Notes: generated by a model not told the origin, from the sequence alone. A DNA stretch of 64,000 bases from Eubacterium sp. 1001713B170207_170306_E7 (GCF_015547515.1 NZ_JADMVE010000012.1:29819-93818), one strand, 5' to 3'; positions 18,118 through 26,003 are shown, counted from the first letter of the stretch. A program made the numbers and translations.

Positions 18118-18205
18118 AAAGCGTTGATATTTTCAAAAAAAAAGTATGTATATAGTGTAGGGCAAAACGCCACACAAAATACAAACCCAAAAAGGAGAAA
18201 TACAC

Positions 18206-18430
18206 ATGGCAGTCGAAGAAATCCTGAAAGACACAAAACTCAGAGTCAAGGTAAATTACGGCGAGGTAGGAGGCAAGATCGAGCGTGGCAGCAAAACCTA
18301 CGGCGACGTCAGGCATGACGCCACCAAGGAACAGCTCGAGAGTGCCTACGGACACATCATTTCCTTGCAGGAGCCCATTGGCGAGGGCTGCGAGCGCACA
18401 ACCGCCAGCGACATCGTAAAAACATCGTAG
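18206..18430 (+). CDS. DUF1659-like small protein
   Basis: A 74-residue protein beginning MAVEEILKDTKLRVKVNYG and ending ERTTASDIVKTS. Length and position, directly before a DUF2922 gene, fit DUF1659. AAAAAGGAG lies upstream of the ATG. The biochemical function of DUF1659 is unknown. The 88-bp gap before it contains TTGATA and TGTATA boxes with a 17-bp spacer (18125-18153), a possible promoter. Confidence 0.6.
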   Translation: MAVEEILKDTKLRVKVNYGEVGGKIERGSKTYGDVRHDATKEQLESAYGHIISLQEPIGEGCERTTASDIVKTS

Positions 18431-18482
18431 AAAAAAAGACGGCCCGGCAGATGAAAGCATTCATAAAAAAGGAGAATAACCC

Positions 18483-18713
18483 ATGGCATCAACCACCAAA
18501 AAAGACCTGAACCTGGTATTTATAACCGAAGGCGGCAAGGAGTACCGCATGACCATCCCCGATTATCGGGAAGACATCACCGATGAGCAGATACGAACCG
18601 CGGCAGCCGGCATCGTAGCAGACGACATCTTCGCGCCCGACGGCTTCGGGCTGGCCAAGCTGTCCGGCGCCAAGCGCGTGGACACCAAGACAACCGACGT
18701 GGCAATGGAATAA
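18483..18713 (+). CDS. DUF2922 small protein
   Basis: The 76-residue product shows the DUF2922 pattern: LNLVFITEGGKEYRM, then IPDYREDITDEQI, AAAGIVADDIF and a C-terminal GAKRVDTKTTDV. DUF2922 proteins are short and of unknown function. AAAAAAGGAG lies upstream. Its transcript once ended in a hairpin directly after the gene, which is now split by the prophage (see 18724-18738). Confidence 0.75.
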   Translation: MASTTKKDLNLVFITEGGKEYRMTIPDYREDITDEQIRTAAAGIVADDIFAPDGFGLAKLSGAKRVDTKTTDVAME

Positions 18714-18723
18714 AAAGAAACAG

Positions 18724-18738
18724 AAAAAGGGGCGCAAG
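18724..18738 (+). terminator. Left half of a terminator split by the prophage, with left target duplication
   Basis: Bases 18724-18733 (AAAAAGGGGC) are the left arm and 18734-18738 (GCAAG) the loop and target-site duplication. Joined to 54059 onward, they rebuild a perfect 10-bp stem with a GCAA loop and T-run. The DUF2922 operon has lost this terminator in place. Confidence 0.9.
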
Positions 18739-18748
18739 TGTTAATTTA

Positions 18749-18765
18749 CATGCAGAACACAAAAC
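18749..18765 (+). repeat. Transposase-binding site candidate L1
   Basis: CATGCAGAACACAAAAC starts ten bases from the left end. It matches R1 and R2 at the other end in inverted orientation, with differences only at a few purine/pyrimidine positions. Confidence 0.75.
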
Positions 18766-18932
18766 CGGGAAAAGGCGTGAAAAAGAGTGAGGAAACGTGG
18801 AAAGGCTGAATTTAGGCGGGTTTAGAGCGTGAAGGAAAGTGAAAAAGTGGGAGAAGTGAAAAGGGAGATTGTAAAAAATGGCGAGCATTTGAACGGTCAA
18901 GAAATTGGCCGATTTTTTATTTTTTGCAAAGT

Positions 18933-18950
18933 GTTTAAATAGTGTTTAAA
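18933..18950 (+). repeat. Dispersed motif copy 1
   Basis: GTTTAAATAGTGTTTAAA. Near-identical copies lie at 51333-51350 (one base different) and, less perfectly, at 22761-22777. Confidence 0.6.
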
Positions 18951-19104
18951 TAATCATAAAAAAACGCTGAAACGTTGTTAAAATGGGAAAGTATAGAATG
19001 TAAGATAAGCCAATGATGTTAAAATTCTAATAAAGATCATTATTAAAACCAACAATATGCACCGGAAATAGAAAAAACTTGATTTTTCTAAGCATAAAAC
19101 CGTT

Positions 19105-19138
19105 CAAAAGCCCTTAAATTGACGTTTAAGGGCTTTTG
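19105..19138. terminator. Perfect 14-bp hairpin, probable bidirectional terminator
   Basis: Arms CAAAAGCCCTTAAA and TTTAAGGGCTTTTG around loop TTGACG. The arm sequence gives a T-rich 3' side on both strands, so it could end the leftward repressor transcript as well as rightward readthrough from the host. Confidence 0.6.
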
Positions 19139-19258
19139 ACAAACGTTAAAAATAATGGCGAAACCAAGCAATTAAAAGCAAAATATCAAACAACTGGTTG
19201 CGCGTTCATACTTATGAACAAAATATCAAAAAAAATTATTTGTTTGGGTTAAAGCATA

Positions 19259-19633
19259 TTATTCGGCCACCATGAAATTTTCATATTCATAACTTGAAGT
19301 TTTATCGCGTAACAGTTTATAAAGGTCACCTTTTAAGATAACTTTATCTTCATAGGACAGCTTTCTCCATTGAGTAATAATTTCTCTTTCCTCAGCACTT
19401 AAAGAGAAGCCGATATCGGTAGTCTTGCTGTCATCCTCACCAAAAAGAAGAAAATTTGGCGATACTGCGAAAATATCGCACAGCTGCATTATTTGTTCCA
19501 ATGTAGGTTTTGATTTATTATTTTTCCAATCTGTTAAAGGACTTTTTTTCAAATTTAAGAGAGTACCCAGCTCCTTTCCGGTCATTTTCCTTTCATCTAT
19601 TAAATTCAAAATTCTGTTAATAATTTCATTCAA
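19259..19633 (-). CDS. Prophage repressor, XRE-family HTH protein
   Basis: This 124-residue protein has an N-terminal XRE helix-turn-helix (MTGKELGTLLNLKKSPLTDW, about residues 17-36) and a charged C-terminal part without the LexA-type Ser/Lys peptidase signature. It is transcribed divergently from the early operon, with TTG start at 19633 and AGGAGG upstream. Palindromes TGCG-N7-CGCA at 19651, 19681 and within its own gene at 19466 are the likely operators. Lacking a self-cleavage domain, it is probably not inactivated by RecA-driven cleavage as cI is. Confidence 0.85.
   Translation of the reverse strand: MNEIINRILNLIDERKMTGKELGTLLNLKKSPLTDWKNNKSKPTLEQIMQLCDIFAVSPNFLLFGEDDSKTTDIGFSLSAEEREIITQWRKLSYEDKVILKGDLYKLLRDKTSSYEYENFMVAE
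19466..19480. promoter_or_regulatory. Intragenic operator copy
   Basis: TGCGAAAATATCGCA, identical over 15 bp to the operator at 19681-19695, but inside the repressor coding sequence. Confidence 0.6.
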
Positions 19634-19650
19634 TATTAAAACCTCCTAGA

Positions 19651-19665
19651 TGCGAATAATACGCA
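19651..19665. promoter_or_regulatory. Repressor operator O1
   Basis: TGCGAATAATACGCA, a palindrome with TGCG/CGCA arms, lying between the repressor start and the early promoter. Confidence 0.65.
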
Positions 19666-19673
19666 AATACAGC

Positions 19674-19702
19674 TTGACATTGCGAAAATATCGCATTATA
19701 AT
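19674..19702 (+). promoter_or_regulatory. Early promoter with operator in its spacer
   Basis: TTGACA at 19674-19679, a 17-bp spacer and TATAAT at 19697-19702: full consensus. The spacer is almost filled by the palindrome TGCGAAAATATCGCA (19681-19695), so repressor binding would block polymerase directly. Confidence 0.9.
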
Positions 19703-19815
19703 ATAGTCATACTAATGAACTGTTAAATTCATTATACCGAATTTTCTAAGAAATGTATATGAAAACAAAATGAAAGGTAGGCAGATTTAAGGCTGCCAGT
19801 TAGGGAGGTGTTAGG

Positions 19816-20028
19816 ATGCCGAAATCAACCAATCAATTAACTGATTTTGGAAAATGGGTCAAAAAGGTCTTAATTGACAAAGAAATGACTGTTTCAGAGC
19901 TTGCAAAAGCCATAGGGTATTCTCAAACAATGGTTTCTAAGGTGATTCATGGAGAACGTCCAGGGCATCGTTGTCGTGCGGAAATTACGAAATATTTATC
20001 TTCTTTAGATGTTGACAAAGTGTCATGA
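19816..20028 (+). CDS. Ner/Cro-like HTH regulator
   Basis: A 70-residue protein with a helix-turn-helix (MTVSELAKAIGYSQTMVSKV, about residues 29-48). It is the first gene of the rightward early operon, the position of Ner in Mu, so it likely turns down early transcription and limits the repressor. GGGAGG precedes the ATG. It could equally be called Cro-like. Confidence 0.8.
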   Translation: MPKSTNQLTDFGKWVKKVLIDKEMTVSELAKAIGYSQTMVSKVIHGERPGHRCRAEITKYLSSLDVDKVS

Positions 20029-20041
20029 AGGGAGGGAGAAC

Positions 20042-20242
20042 ATGAAGGGAAAAACAATTTTTACAAGTCTCGTTCTTGGTTTAATTCTTTGGATACCAGC
20101 AGTACAGTACGCATGTAATCACAGAGCCGTTTTTGGCATCGGCTCAGAAATCCTCCTGCCTTTCATGTTCGTGGGTGGGGCTTATTTTATGCTTGATGTT
20201 TTTGAGACGGTGAAGGATTGGTATTACCGAAAAAAGAAGTAG
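20042..20242 (+). CDS. Small two-TM membrane protein
   Basis: The 66-residue product has hydrophobic segments at about residues 5-23 and 33-52 and a basic tail (YYRKKK). The ATG at 20042 follows GGGAGGGAG; the earlier in-frame ATG-like start lies inside the upstream gene. No family recognised. Its place between the Ner-like and transposase genes suggests an early accessory role, such as altering the host envelope. Confidence 0.65.
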   Translation: MKGKTIFTSLVLGLILWIPAVQYACNHRAVFGIGSEILLPFMFVGGAYFMLDVFETVKDWYYRKKK

Positions 20243-20324
20243 TCGAAACGGCGGGAAACCGCCGTCTGCCGAGGGCTGACCACCCGGTACTGATGAGACA
20301 GGTCGATGAAAGGCGGGTGATATA

Positions 20325-22331
20325 GTGGAATATTTAACTGTTAAGCAAGTTGCAGATATTAAAGGCTGTTCACAACAATATATTAGAAAAATAGTCGGAC
20401 AAGGGAAAATCATTGCTACTGAAGCTGAAGAGCCGATTAACCATCGTATTCAATATTTGATTCCCATTGAAACACTGCCCGAAGATCTTCGCCAGAAATA
20501 CTATGCCAGTATCGCCACGGATGGCCCGCCGGTTCCAAAAGAAAAGGCGGAAAAGAAGGAGAAGCCCAAAGCGTATAAGCCTTTTGAAGCCTATAACCAG
20601 AAAGAGCGTGAGGAAATTATGCAGTGGTGTGAGATTCTGGAAATATGGCAGCAAAAGCGCAATCACTTTGAATCAAAGGTAGAGGGGGATCGAAACGTGG
20701 TCGGGTACCTGAAATGTGAGTATCCGGACAAGCAGATTTCTATCGACATTCTCTACCGGAAATATGCGGCGTACAAAGCCGGTGACTTCGGCGGTCTTCT
20801 GGATGGCCGGGGCGGCTGGAACCGGGGCAAGAGTGCGGTGCCCGGCATCCTTTTTGACCAGTTTCTCTGGTATTACCTGGATGACCGGCAGCCTTCCGTG
20901 AGCGTGTGTTACCGTGCTGCCATCGATGCTGCCAGGGAGTTTTACCCTGAACTGGTTGCCCAGGTTCCCAGTGAGCAGAGTTTCCGGCGCAAGCTGAAAA
21001 AGGAAGTGCCGGAGGCGGTTGTGAAATATCTGCGTAAGGGTGAAAAGGCCTGTTTTGACAGCAGTGCGCCATACATCGAGCGCCTGTATGACCAGATCGA
21101 AGCCAATGATGTCTGGATCGCGGATAACCACACCTGGGATGTGATGGTGATGCGGGATGATGGCAGCGAGGTCGTGCATCGCATGTACCTGACGGCCTTT
21201 CTGGATGCAAAGAGCGGTGTCCTGACCGGCTGGAACGTGACCGACAATCCTTGCTCGGACAGTACGATCTTTGCCCTGCGGCACGGAATACTGCGTCACG
21301 GCATCCCCAAGGTCTGCTACTTTGACAACGGAACCGAGTTCCTGACCTACGACATCGCAGGCCGGGGCCATCGGACCCGCAAAAGCCAGAGGGATGTGCC
21401 GAAGCCGGAAACCATTCTGGCAAAGCTGGGCATTGAGATGAAAAACGCCATTGTCCGAAACGCCAAGGCCAAGCCCATTGAACGGACCTTCTACACCTTG
21501 AAGGAACATATTTCCAAGCTGATGACCGGATACTGCGGCGGAAAACCATCGGAACGGCCTGAAAGCCTGAAGCGTCAACTGAAAAATGGCAGTATCCCGG
21601 TTGACAGCGAGTTCCGAAAAGACATTGACGCTTTGATCGAAGGCCAGTACAATCAGGAAGCTTATGGCGGCAGCGAGCAGAAATACAAGGGCATGACCCG
21701 ACTGGAGGTCTGGAACGAGAGCATTCAGAACACGATCCAGCGCATTGCCAGCGAGGATGATTTGAACCTGATGCTCATGCGGACCACGAGATACCAGAAG
21801 GTCAAACGGAACGGCGTCTGCATTGAGATCGCCGGAGAAAAACTCTGGTACAGCAACGCAGATACCTGGCAGCATGTCGGGGATGAAGTCTATGTCCGGT
21901 ATGATCCGACCGATCTGAAAACCGTCCGGGTCTATGATGTCGAGGATCGTTTTCTTTACACCTGTCAGGTTGAACCAGCATTGCTGCTCAACTTTATTGA
22001 AGATGACAAAGCGGCATTGGCCGATGCCAATGAAATTGTTCGTTCTAGAAAGAAAGCTATCCGGAACTATGCTAAAGGCATTACAGACCGGCTGCCAGCC
22101 GAGTACAAGATAGACATGCTTGATCTGAGCATCCGTAAGGCCAAACTTGCACGCGAAGGTGTGAACATCGCACAGTCCAGCGTGATTGAACCCATCCGGA
22201 TTGATCCGGCTAAGGAAACGGACCATGCACAGGAGCTGCCCATGGCCTCCGGTGCGGACAACGTGGTATCCATTGATATCGAGCGCATGAACGCCCGGGC
22301 AGAAATGCGAAAAAGAAATAAAAGAAGATAA
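20325..22331 (+). CDS. Mu-type DDE transposase (MuA-like)
   Basis: A 668-residue protein, close to MuA (663). The N-terminus has a MerR-like helix-turn-helix (LTVKQVADIKGCSQQYIRK). The rve/DDE core shows D267 (IADNHTWD), D334 (YFDNGTEF) and E386 (KPIERTFY), close to the MuA catalytic positions. A C-terminal domain rich in basic residues (MRKRNKRR) could contact the MuB-like ATPase. It starts at GTG 20325. It should cut and join the phage ends at 18739 and 54053 for integration and replicative transposition. Confidence 0.95.
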   Translation: MEYLTVKQVADIKGCSQQYIRKIVGQGKIIATEAEEPINHRIQYLIPIETLPEDLRQKYYASIATDGPPVPKEKAEKKEKPKAYKPFEAYNQKEREEIMQWCEILEIWQQKRNHFESKVEGDRNVVGYLKCEYPDKQISIDILYRKYAAYKAGDFGGLLDGRGGWNRGKSAVPGILFDQFLWYYLDDRQPSVSVCYRAAIDAAREFYPELVAQVPSEQSFRRKLKKEVPEAVVKYLRKGEKACFDSSAPYIERLYDQIEANDVWIADNHTWDVMVMRDDGSEVVHRMYLTAFLDAKSGVLTGWNVTDNPCSDSTIFALRHGILRHGIPKVCYFDNGTEFLTYDIAGRGHRTRKSQRDVPKPETILAKLGIEMKNAIVRNAKAKPIERTFYTLKEHISKLMTGYCGGKPSERPESLKRQLKNGSIPVDSEFRKDIDALIEGQYNQEAYGGSEQKYKGMTRLEVWNESIQNTIQRIASEDDLNLMLMRTTRYQKVKRNGVCIEIAGEKLWYSNADTWQHVGDEVYVRYDPTDLKTVRVYDVEDRFLYTCQVEPALLLNFIEDDKAALADANEIVRSRKKAIRNYAKGITDRLPAEYKIDMLDLSIRKAKLAREGVNIAQSSVIEPIRIDPAKETDHAQELPMASGADNVVSIDIERMNARAEMRKRNKRR

Positions 22332-22363
22332 TCGGCGGGGGTGCCGAAATGAAAGGAGCAACA

Positions 22364-23284
22364 ATGAAACCACTGAGTGAGGAACAAAAAAAGGTATTGG
22401 AACAATTTGACCAGCTTGCAAAAATTGAGGGCAGCCAGAACAAGGCCTGCCAGAAGGTCGGCATCAGCAGTGCCATTATTTCCGGTATCCGCAGCGGCAA
22501 GTATGAGGGCGATGCGGATAAGCAGATACAAAAGCTGCAAGACTATTTTTCCGTGAAAGATGAAGCCGTGGAAAGCTACGTGAACAGCGGCTACGTGGAA
22601 ACCAGCATCAGTAAGAAGGTATATGGGTATATCCGAAATGCCCAGATTAAAGGCGGCCTGATCGCCCTCTCCGGGGATGCCGGGATTGGAAAGACCCAGG
22701 CGATCCGGAAGTATGTGCACGACCATCCCTATGATACCATCTGGATTACCGCAAACCCCTGTTTAAATAGCGTTAAACCTGTTTTAAAAGCCCTTTGTCG
22801 GGAGTTGAATGTCATCGCGAGAACCAACGATGACATGTTTATTGGCATCCAGGACAAGCTCCGGGACGGGATGGTGCTGGTATTTGATGAGGCCCAGCAT
22901 CTGCACCTGAAGACCATTGAGGTGCTGCGAGGTTTCTCAGACTATTTTAGTGATAACGGCATGACCCTGGGGATTATCTTTATCGGCAATGTTGAGACCA
23001 TCAATAAATTCGGCGGCAAGCAGGAGGCCGTATTCCATCAGATCAGCAACCGCACCAAACAGAAACCCGTGCTCAAGGCCACGGACATCACTCGGGGAGA
23101 CATTGAGCAGCTTTTTCCAGAGATTGCGGCGGAAGCGTCCTCCGTGGATTTTCTCTGGGGCATTGCCCAGAGCGCCCAGGCGATTCGCGGGGCCACCAAC
23201 CTGTACAGCAACGCCTTTGACAATGGGGATACCAGCTACGAAGGGCTGGTTGCCATGGCGAAACATATGGAAATGCGCTTATAA
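22364..23284 (+). CDS. MuB-type AAA+ target-choice ATPase
   Basis: I chose ATG 22364, preceded by AAAGGAG, over an ATG at 22349. The 306-residue protein has an N-terminal HTH (KACQKVGISSAIISGI), a Walker A SGDAGIGKT near residue 100, Walker B VLVFDEAQH near 170 and a C-terminal helical part. It should bind DNA with ATP, deliver targets to the transposase and provide target immunity. It lies directly after the transposase gene, as in Mu. A GTTTAAATAG repeat copy (22761) lies within the gene. Confidence 0.9.
   Translation: MKPLSEEQKKVLEQFDQLAKIEGSQNKACQKVGISSAIISGIRSGKYEGDADKQIQKLQDYFSVKDEAVESYVNSGYVETSISKKVYGYIRNAQIKGGLIALSGDAGIGKTQAIRKYVHDHPYDTIWITANPCLNSVKPVLKALCRELNVIARTNDDMFIGIQDKLRDGMVLVFDEAQHLHLKTIEVLRGFSDYFSDNGMTLGIIFIGNVETINKFGGKQEAVFHQISNRTKQKPVLKATDITRGDIEQLFPEIAAEASSVDFLWGIAQSAQAIRGATNLYSNAFDNGDTSYEGLVAMAKHMEMRL
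22761..22777 (+). repeat. Dispersed motif copy 2 (degenerate)
   Basis: GTTTAAATAGCGTTAAA, one base shorter than the copies at 18933 and 51333, inside the MuB-like gene. Confidence 0.4.
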
Positions 23285-23393
23285 CGGATGGGGCTTCGGC
23301 CCCACCCCTATCAAATGCAGGCAAGGCCGGTCACAACCCCGGAAAAATGCAGAGTGGATAGAGGTCTTTAAAAATAGAATAGGAGGTGCAAAA

Positions 23394-23645
23394 ATGACGA
23401 TGCACAAAAAAGTAAACAGTAAGGGCGGTCTGACCATTCCGAGAGAAGCAAGGGCGGAGCTTGGGCTTTTTCCAGGCCAGGCGATGGACCTGGAGATTGA
23501 TCAGGATCGCCTGGTGCTGAAAAAGCACATAAAGACCTGTCGCTTCTGCGGTAGCCCCGAGGATGTCCGGACAGCGATGGGGATTGATTTCTGCCGGTCC
23601 TGCGGTCTTGAACTGATGGCCGCTATTTCCGAATCGGGGGCTTGA
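23394..23645 (+). CDS. AbrB-like domain fused to a zinc-ribbon
   Basis: An 83-residue protein from ATG 23394 with AGGAGG upstream. Residues 4-45 match the SpoVT/AbrB swapped-hairpin fold (VNSKGGLTIPREARAELGL). Residues 50-72 contain CRFCG and CRSCG, a four-cysteine zinc site. It may be a DNA-binding regulator, possibly of early phage genes. No toxin partner is next to it, so a MazE-type antitoxin is unlikely. Confidence 0.75.
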   Translation: MTMHKKVNSKGGLTIPREARAELGLFPGQAMDLEIDQDRLVLKKHIKTCRFCGSPEDVRTAMGIDFCRSCGLELMAAISESGA

Positions 23646-23646
23646 C

Positions 23647-24297
23647 ATGGAAGATATAGCAAACATTATTGATCAGCTGGTACAGGTTAAACGGATGATT
23701 TCCAGGTTAAATGAAAAGAAAACACTTCTGGAAGCTGAAATTTTAGCACAGGCTGAGCAGGACCTGAAAAACACCAAGTATAAAACCGTACACTACAACG
23801 GCACGATGGGGGATCGGGTGACCGCCACCAAGACGTCCAGCATAAAAGTGATCTATCCCAGCTATCTGGCCTCCATTTTTGGAGATGCCTACAAGGACGT
23901 TGTGAAAGAGGAAACCAGCTACAAGTTGTCCGAACCGGCCAAGCGTATGATGGCAGGGCTGTATCTGAATGAGTATTCCGAACTGTCCATTGAGGATGTG
24001 CTCCGGGATATCGAAGCGCCGCCGGAAAAGAAGGAGCTGCTGAAAAAGAAGATCAAGGGCCAGCGCTTCGCGACCGACAAGAAAAATCTGATGGACATCG
24101 CAGAGCTGGATGAGAAAAATGCTGAGATTTTCGCCTACTTTGCCGCAGAGGCGGCCGTTTGGAATGACTTCCTGAAATTGATGGCCGTGAACGGCAAGAA
24201 CGATCCAGCCAGCATTGACCGGGCGCTGGAACTGATCGACAGCGCCGTGATGGTAGATGAAAGCACCAAAATTGCCGTGGAGGTCCGGGATGCTTGA
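23647..24297 (+). CDS. Hypothetical early phage protein, 216 aa
   Basis: Not recognised. A coiled-coil-prone N-terminus (LVQVKRMISRLNEKKTLLEA, residues 12-31) is followed by a mixed domain and an acidic helical C-terminus. Its slot after the MuB-like gene is where Mu carries the Gam host-nuclease inhibitor, and a coiled-coil start is compatible with that, but the residue pattern does not settle it. Its end overlaps the next small gene by eight bases. Confidence 0.65.
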   Translation: MEDIANIIDQLVQVKRMISRLNEKKTLLEAEILAQAEQDLKNTKYKTVHYNGTMGDRVTATKTSSIKVIYPSYLASIFGDAYKDVVKEETSYKLSEPAKRMMAGLYLNEYSELSIEDVLRDIEAPPEKKELLKKKIKGQRFATDKKNLMDIAELDEKNAEIFAYFAAEAAVWNDFLKLMAVNGKNDPASIDRALELIDSAVMVDESTKIAVEVRDA

Positions 24298-24421
24298 GAT
24301 GATCCGGACCTTTTCGTTGGCATTGTGGGTTTCTGAACCGCTGCAGGCCATTGTGACCATGCTCACCATTGGTCTGGTCTGCGCGATCTGCATTGATGGA
24401 AAGGATGAAAAACATGGATGA
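24290..24421 (+). CDS. Small single-TM protein, 43 aa
   Basis: The ATG at 24290 lies in the end of the previous gene, and the stop at 24419-24421 overlaps the start of the next. One hydrophobic helix spans about residues 18-35 (LQAIVTMLTIGLVCAICI), ending in a charged tail. The tight overlaps on both sides suggest real translation; otherwise a 116-bp gap would be left in a packed operon. Function unknown. Confidence 0.45.
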   Translation: MLEMIRTFSLALWVSEPLQAIVTMLTIGLVCAICIDGKDEKHG

Positions 24422-24704
24422 AACCGAAGTAAAGGCCGCGGAGACCGCCATGCGGGATAAACGCCGGGGCATTAAAGGGAAGGAAAAATGGGGCGAAAGC
24501 GCCTATACTACTGCGATTAAAGCTCTTGAAAAACAAATGCCGGTAGAAGCAACGGTACAGCTAAGTTCCTATGGGGTGTTTGAACCGCATTGCCCAGTGT
24601 GCAGCTGCCGTCTGGAAGATTATGGCTATTCGGAAAATTCCGAAGAAAGTGATCTGCGATATTGCCCGGAATGCGGGCAGCGGTTGGAAATTAAAGAAGG
24701 ATAA
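24414..24704 (+). CDS. Zinc-ribbon small protein, 96 aa
   Basis: I chose ATG 24414, with GAAAGG nine bases upstream. The N-terminal half is basic and helical; the C-terminal half has CPVCSCRL and YCPECGQRL, a classic four-cysteine zinc ribbon. Similar short proteins occur in phage early regions, often without known function. Its position before the GemA-like gene suggests an early accessory role. Confidence 0.65.
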   Translation: MDETEVKAAETAMRDKRRGIKGKEKWGESAYTTAIKALEKQMPVEATVQLSSYGVFEPHCPVCSCRLEDYGYSENSEESDLRYCPECGQRLEIKEG

Positions 24705-24726
24705 AACAAAGCAAGGGGGTGTAACA

Positions 24727-25239
24727 ATGCCTGAACTTTCTAAAAATATGACCAAGCGTATCTACGCGCTGGCGGCAGTAACCGGGGTGCTGGAGTCCGG
24801 CAACAAGAACGATCTGCTGCACAACCTGGTCCGCGGCATTTCCGGTAAGGATTCCGTGAAAGCGCTGACCGGCGAGGAGGCCCTGAAGGTGATCCGAAAG
24901 CTGGAGCAGCTTCCGAAAAAGCCCAGAAAGAAGCAAAAAAAGGTCGAGCCGCCTTATCCTGGGGCACAGCCGGGGATGATGTCCATACCAATGCAGGAAA
25001 AGGCCTGGGCTTTGATCTATGAGCTGATCGATCTGGATAAAAAGGATGGCGTGCCCAGCCGGGGCACTGCCGGTGAGCGCATGGCCGGTGCCATCCGAAA
25101 AATCCTGCACATGGACGTGGAGCTGTCCGATCCTTTCCGCTGGATCGACGATGAACAGGCCTGGCTCTTGATCGAACAATTGAAACGGTACGTGTCCTCC
25201 AGGGAAGCCCAAAGCCGGAAAAGGCAAAAGGGAGACTGA
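24727..25239 (+). CDS. GemA/Gp16-family protein (DUF1018)
   Basis: A 170-residue protein with the DUF1018 arrangement: an N-terminal helical part (KRIYALAAVTGVLE), a basic linker (KKPRKKQKK, residues 56-64) and a C-terminal helical part with WALIYEL and WLLIEQL. In Mu, GemA influences host gene expression and DNA relaxation. It lies immediately before the Mor-like activator, as in many Mu-like phages. AAGGGGGTG precedes the ATG. Confidence 0.7.
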   Translation: MPELSKNMTKRIYALAAVTGVLESGNKNDLLHNLVRGISGKDSVKALTGEEALKVIRKLEQLPKKPRKKQKKVEPPYPGAQPGMMSIPMQEKAWALIYELIDLDKKDGVPSRGTAGERMAGAIRKILHMDVELSDPFRWIDDEQAWLLIEQLKRYVSSREAQSRKRQKGD

Positions 25240-25240
25240 C

Positions 25241-25552
25241 ATGGATCTGATGGACAAGCTGGTACTGGAGGACCTGACGGAGGAGCAGCGTCAGATGGCC
25301 GAGCTGATCGGGCTAGAGAACTACAAAAAGCTTGTCCATGTATTCGGCGGCAGCAGCGTGTATATTTTCAAGGAGAGCACGCTGATCAAGACCCTGCGGG
25401 ACAAGGAAATTAAGGATAAGTTCAATGGTAGAAACATTACCGAGCTGGCACAAAGGTACGATCTCTCAACCAAGCAGGTGCGCAACATCTTAAACGGTGT
25501 GGATGCGGTCGATTCGGGTCAGCTCTACATCACCGATTTTTTTAATGGATGA
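25241..25552 (+). CDS. Mor-family middle transcription activator
   Basis: The 103-residue protein has the Mor layout: an N-terminal dimerisation part containing FGGSSVYIF (residues 34-43), then a C-terminal helix-turn-helix (ITELAQRYDLSTKQVRNIL, about 65-83). In Mu, Mor dimers activate the middle promoter from a dyad upstream. Here the gene closes the early operon, one base after the GemA-like gene. A TCTTC/GAAGA dyad at 25558-25582 just downstream is a candidate binding site. Confidence 0.85.
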   Translation: MDLMDKLVLEDLTEEQRQMAELIGLENYKKLVHVFGGSSVYIFKESTLIKTLRDKEIKDKFNGRNITELAQRYDLSTKQVRNILNGVDAVDSGQLYITDFFNG

Positions 25553-25592
25553 AATCATCTTCCGAAATACTTCATTAGAAGACCAGAATAAT

Positions 25593-25632
25593 AATAAGGT
25601 ATCATTGTGACAACGATGATGCCTTATTTTTT
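25593..25632 (+). terminator. Early-operon terminator
   Basis: A 16-bp stem with two G-U pairs (arms start AATAAGG and end CCTTATT, loop GACA) followed by six T. It separates the early region from the lysis/late genes. Confidence 0.9.
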
Positions 25633-25655
25633 ATGGCATGGTAACGGAGCTAAAC

Positions 25656-26003
25656 ATGACCACAGGAATATCCCCCCAAGTAATCAGTGTTTTTTTATCA
25701 ATTGGAACATTGATACTGGGTGTTATTGGCTATTTTTTACGAAGGACCATCAGTGACGCCGATGCCTGCCGGGCAGACATCAACGAAATGAAAGAAAAAT
25801 TTGCTACCAAAGCGTCTGTGGAAAAGTTTCAGGAAGATGTTTCCGGGAAGCTGGATATTATCCAGCGTGATTTAAATCAAGTTCAATTAAATTACATACC
25901 TAAAGATGATTTTTTTAAAGAAATGTCAAAAATAGATAATAAAATTGATCGCATTCAGGATTTGATTATTGAGAATATCAAGGGAGAAAAAAGGAATGAC
26001 TAA
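25656..26003 (+). CDS. Phage membrane-anchored coiled-coil protein
   Basis: I chose ATG 25656, with GGAG seven bases upstream, over ATG 25638. The 115-residue protein has one N-terminal membrane helix (VISVFLSIGTLILGVIGYFL) and a long charged coiled-coil with heptad-like spacing to the C-terminus. Small proteins of this type are common just before the head genes in Mu-like phages. The role is unknown. Confidence 0.65.
   Translation: MTTGISPQVISVFLSIGTLILGVIGYFLRRTISDADACRADINEMKEKFATKASVEKFQEDVSGKLDIIQRDLNQVQLNYIPKDDFFKEMSKIDNKIDRIQDLIIENIKGEKRND

Larger units (their letters stand above)
18766..19258. other. Prophage left-end non-coding region
   Basis: No convincing gene between the L1 site and the repressor. 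It holds a purine-rich stretch repeating GTGAAAAAG-like words (18778-18860), a weak stem followed by T-runs (18895-18926), the GTTTAAATAG repeat (18933-18950), a 14-bp perfect hairpin (19105-19138), a palindrome GTTCAT/ATGAAC (19204-19219) and a 12-bp direct repeat CAAAATATCAAA at 19179 and 19219. Confidence 0.7.

Noticed and set aside
19105..19138. Terminal inverted repeat of the prophage
   Set aside because: It is a local hairpin 370 bases inside the mapped left end and has no partner at the right end.
20673..22421. Long minus-strand frame opposite the transposase
   Set aside because: The plus strand encodes a complete DDE transposase; the minus frame is a codon-bias shadow.
23394..23645. 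MazE/AbrB-type antitoxin of a toxin-antitoxin pair
   Set aside because: The neighbouring gene is a 216-residue coiled-coil protein, not a MazF- or PIN-type toxin.
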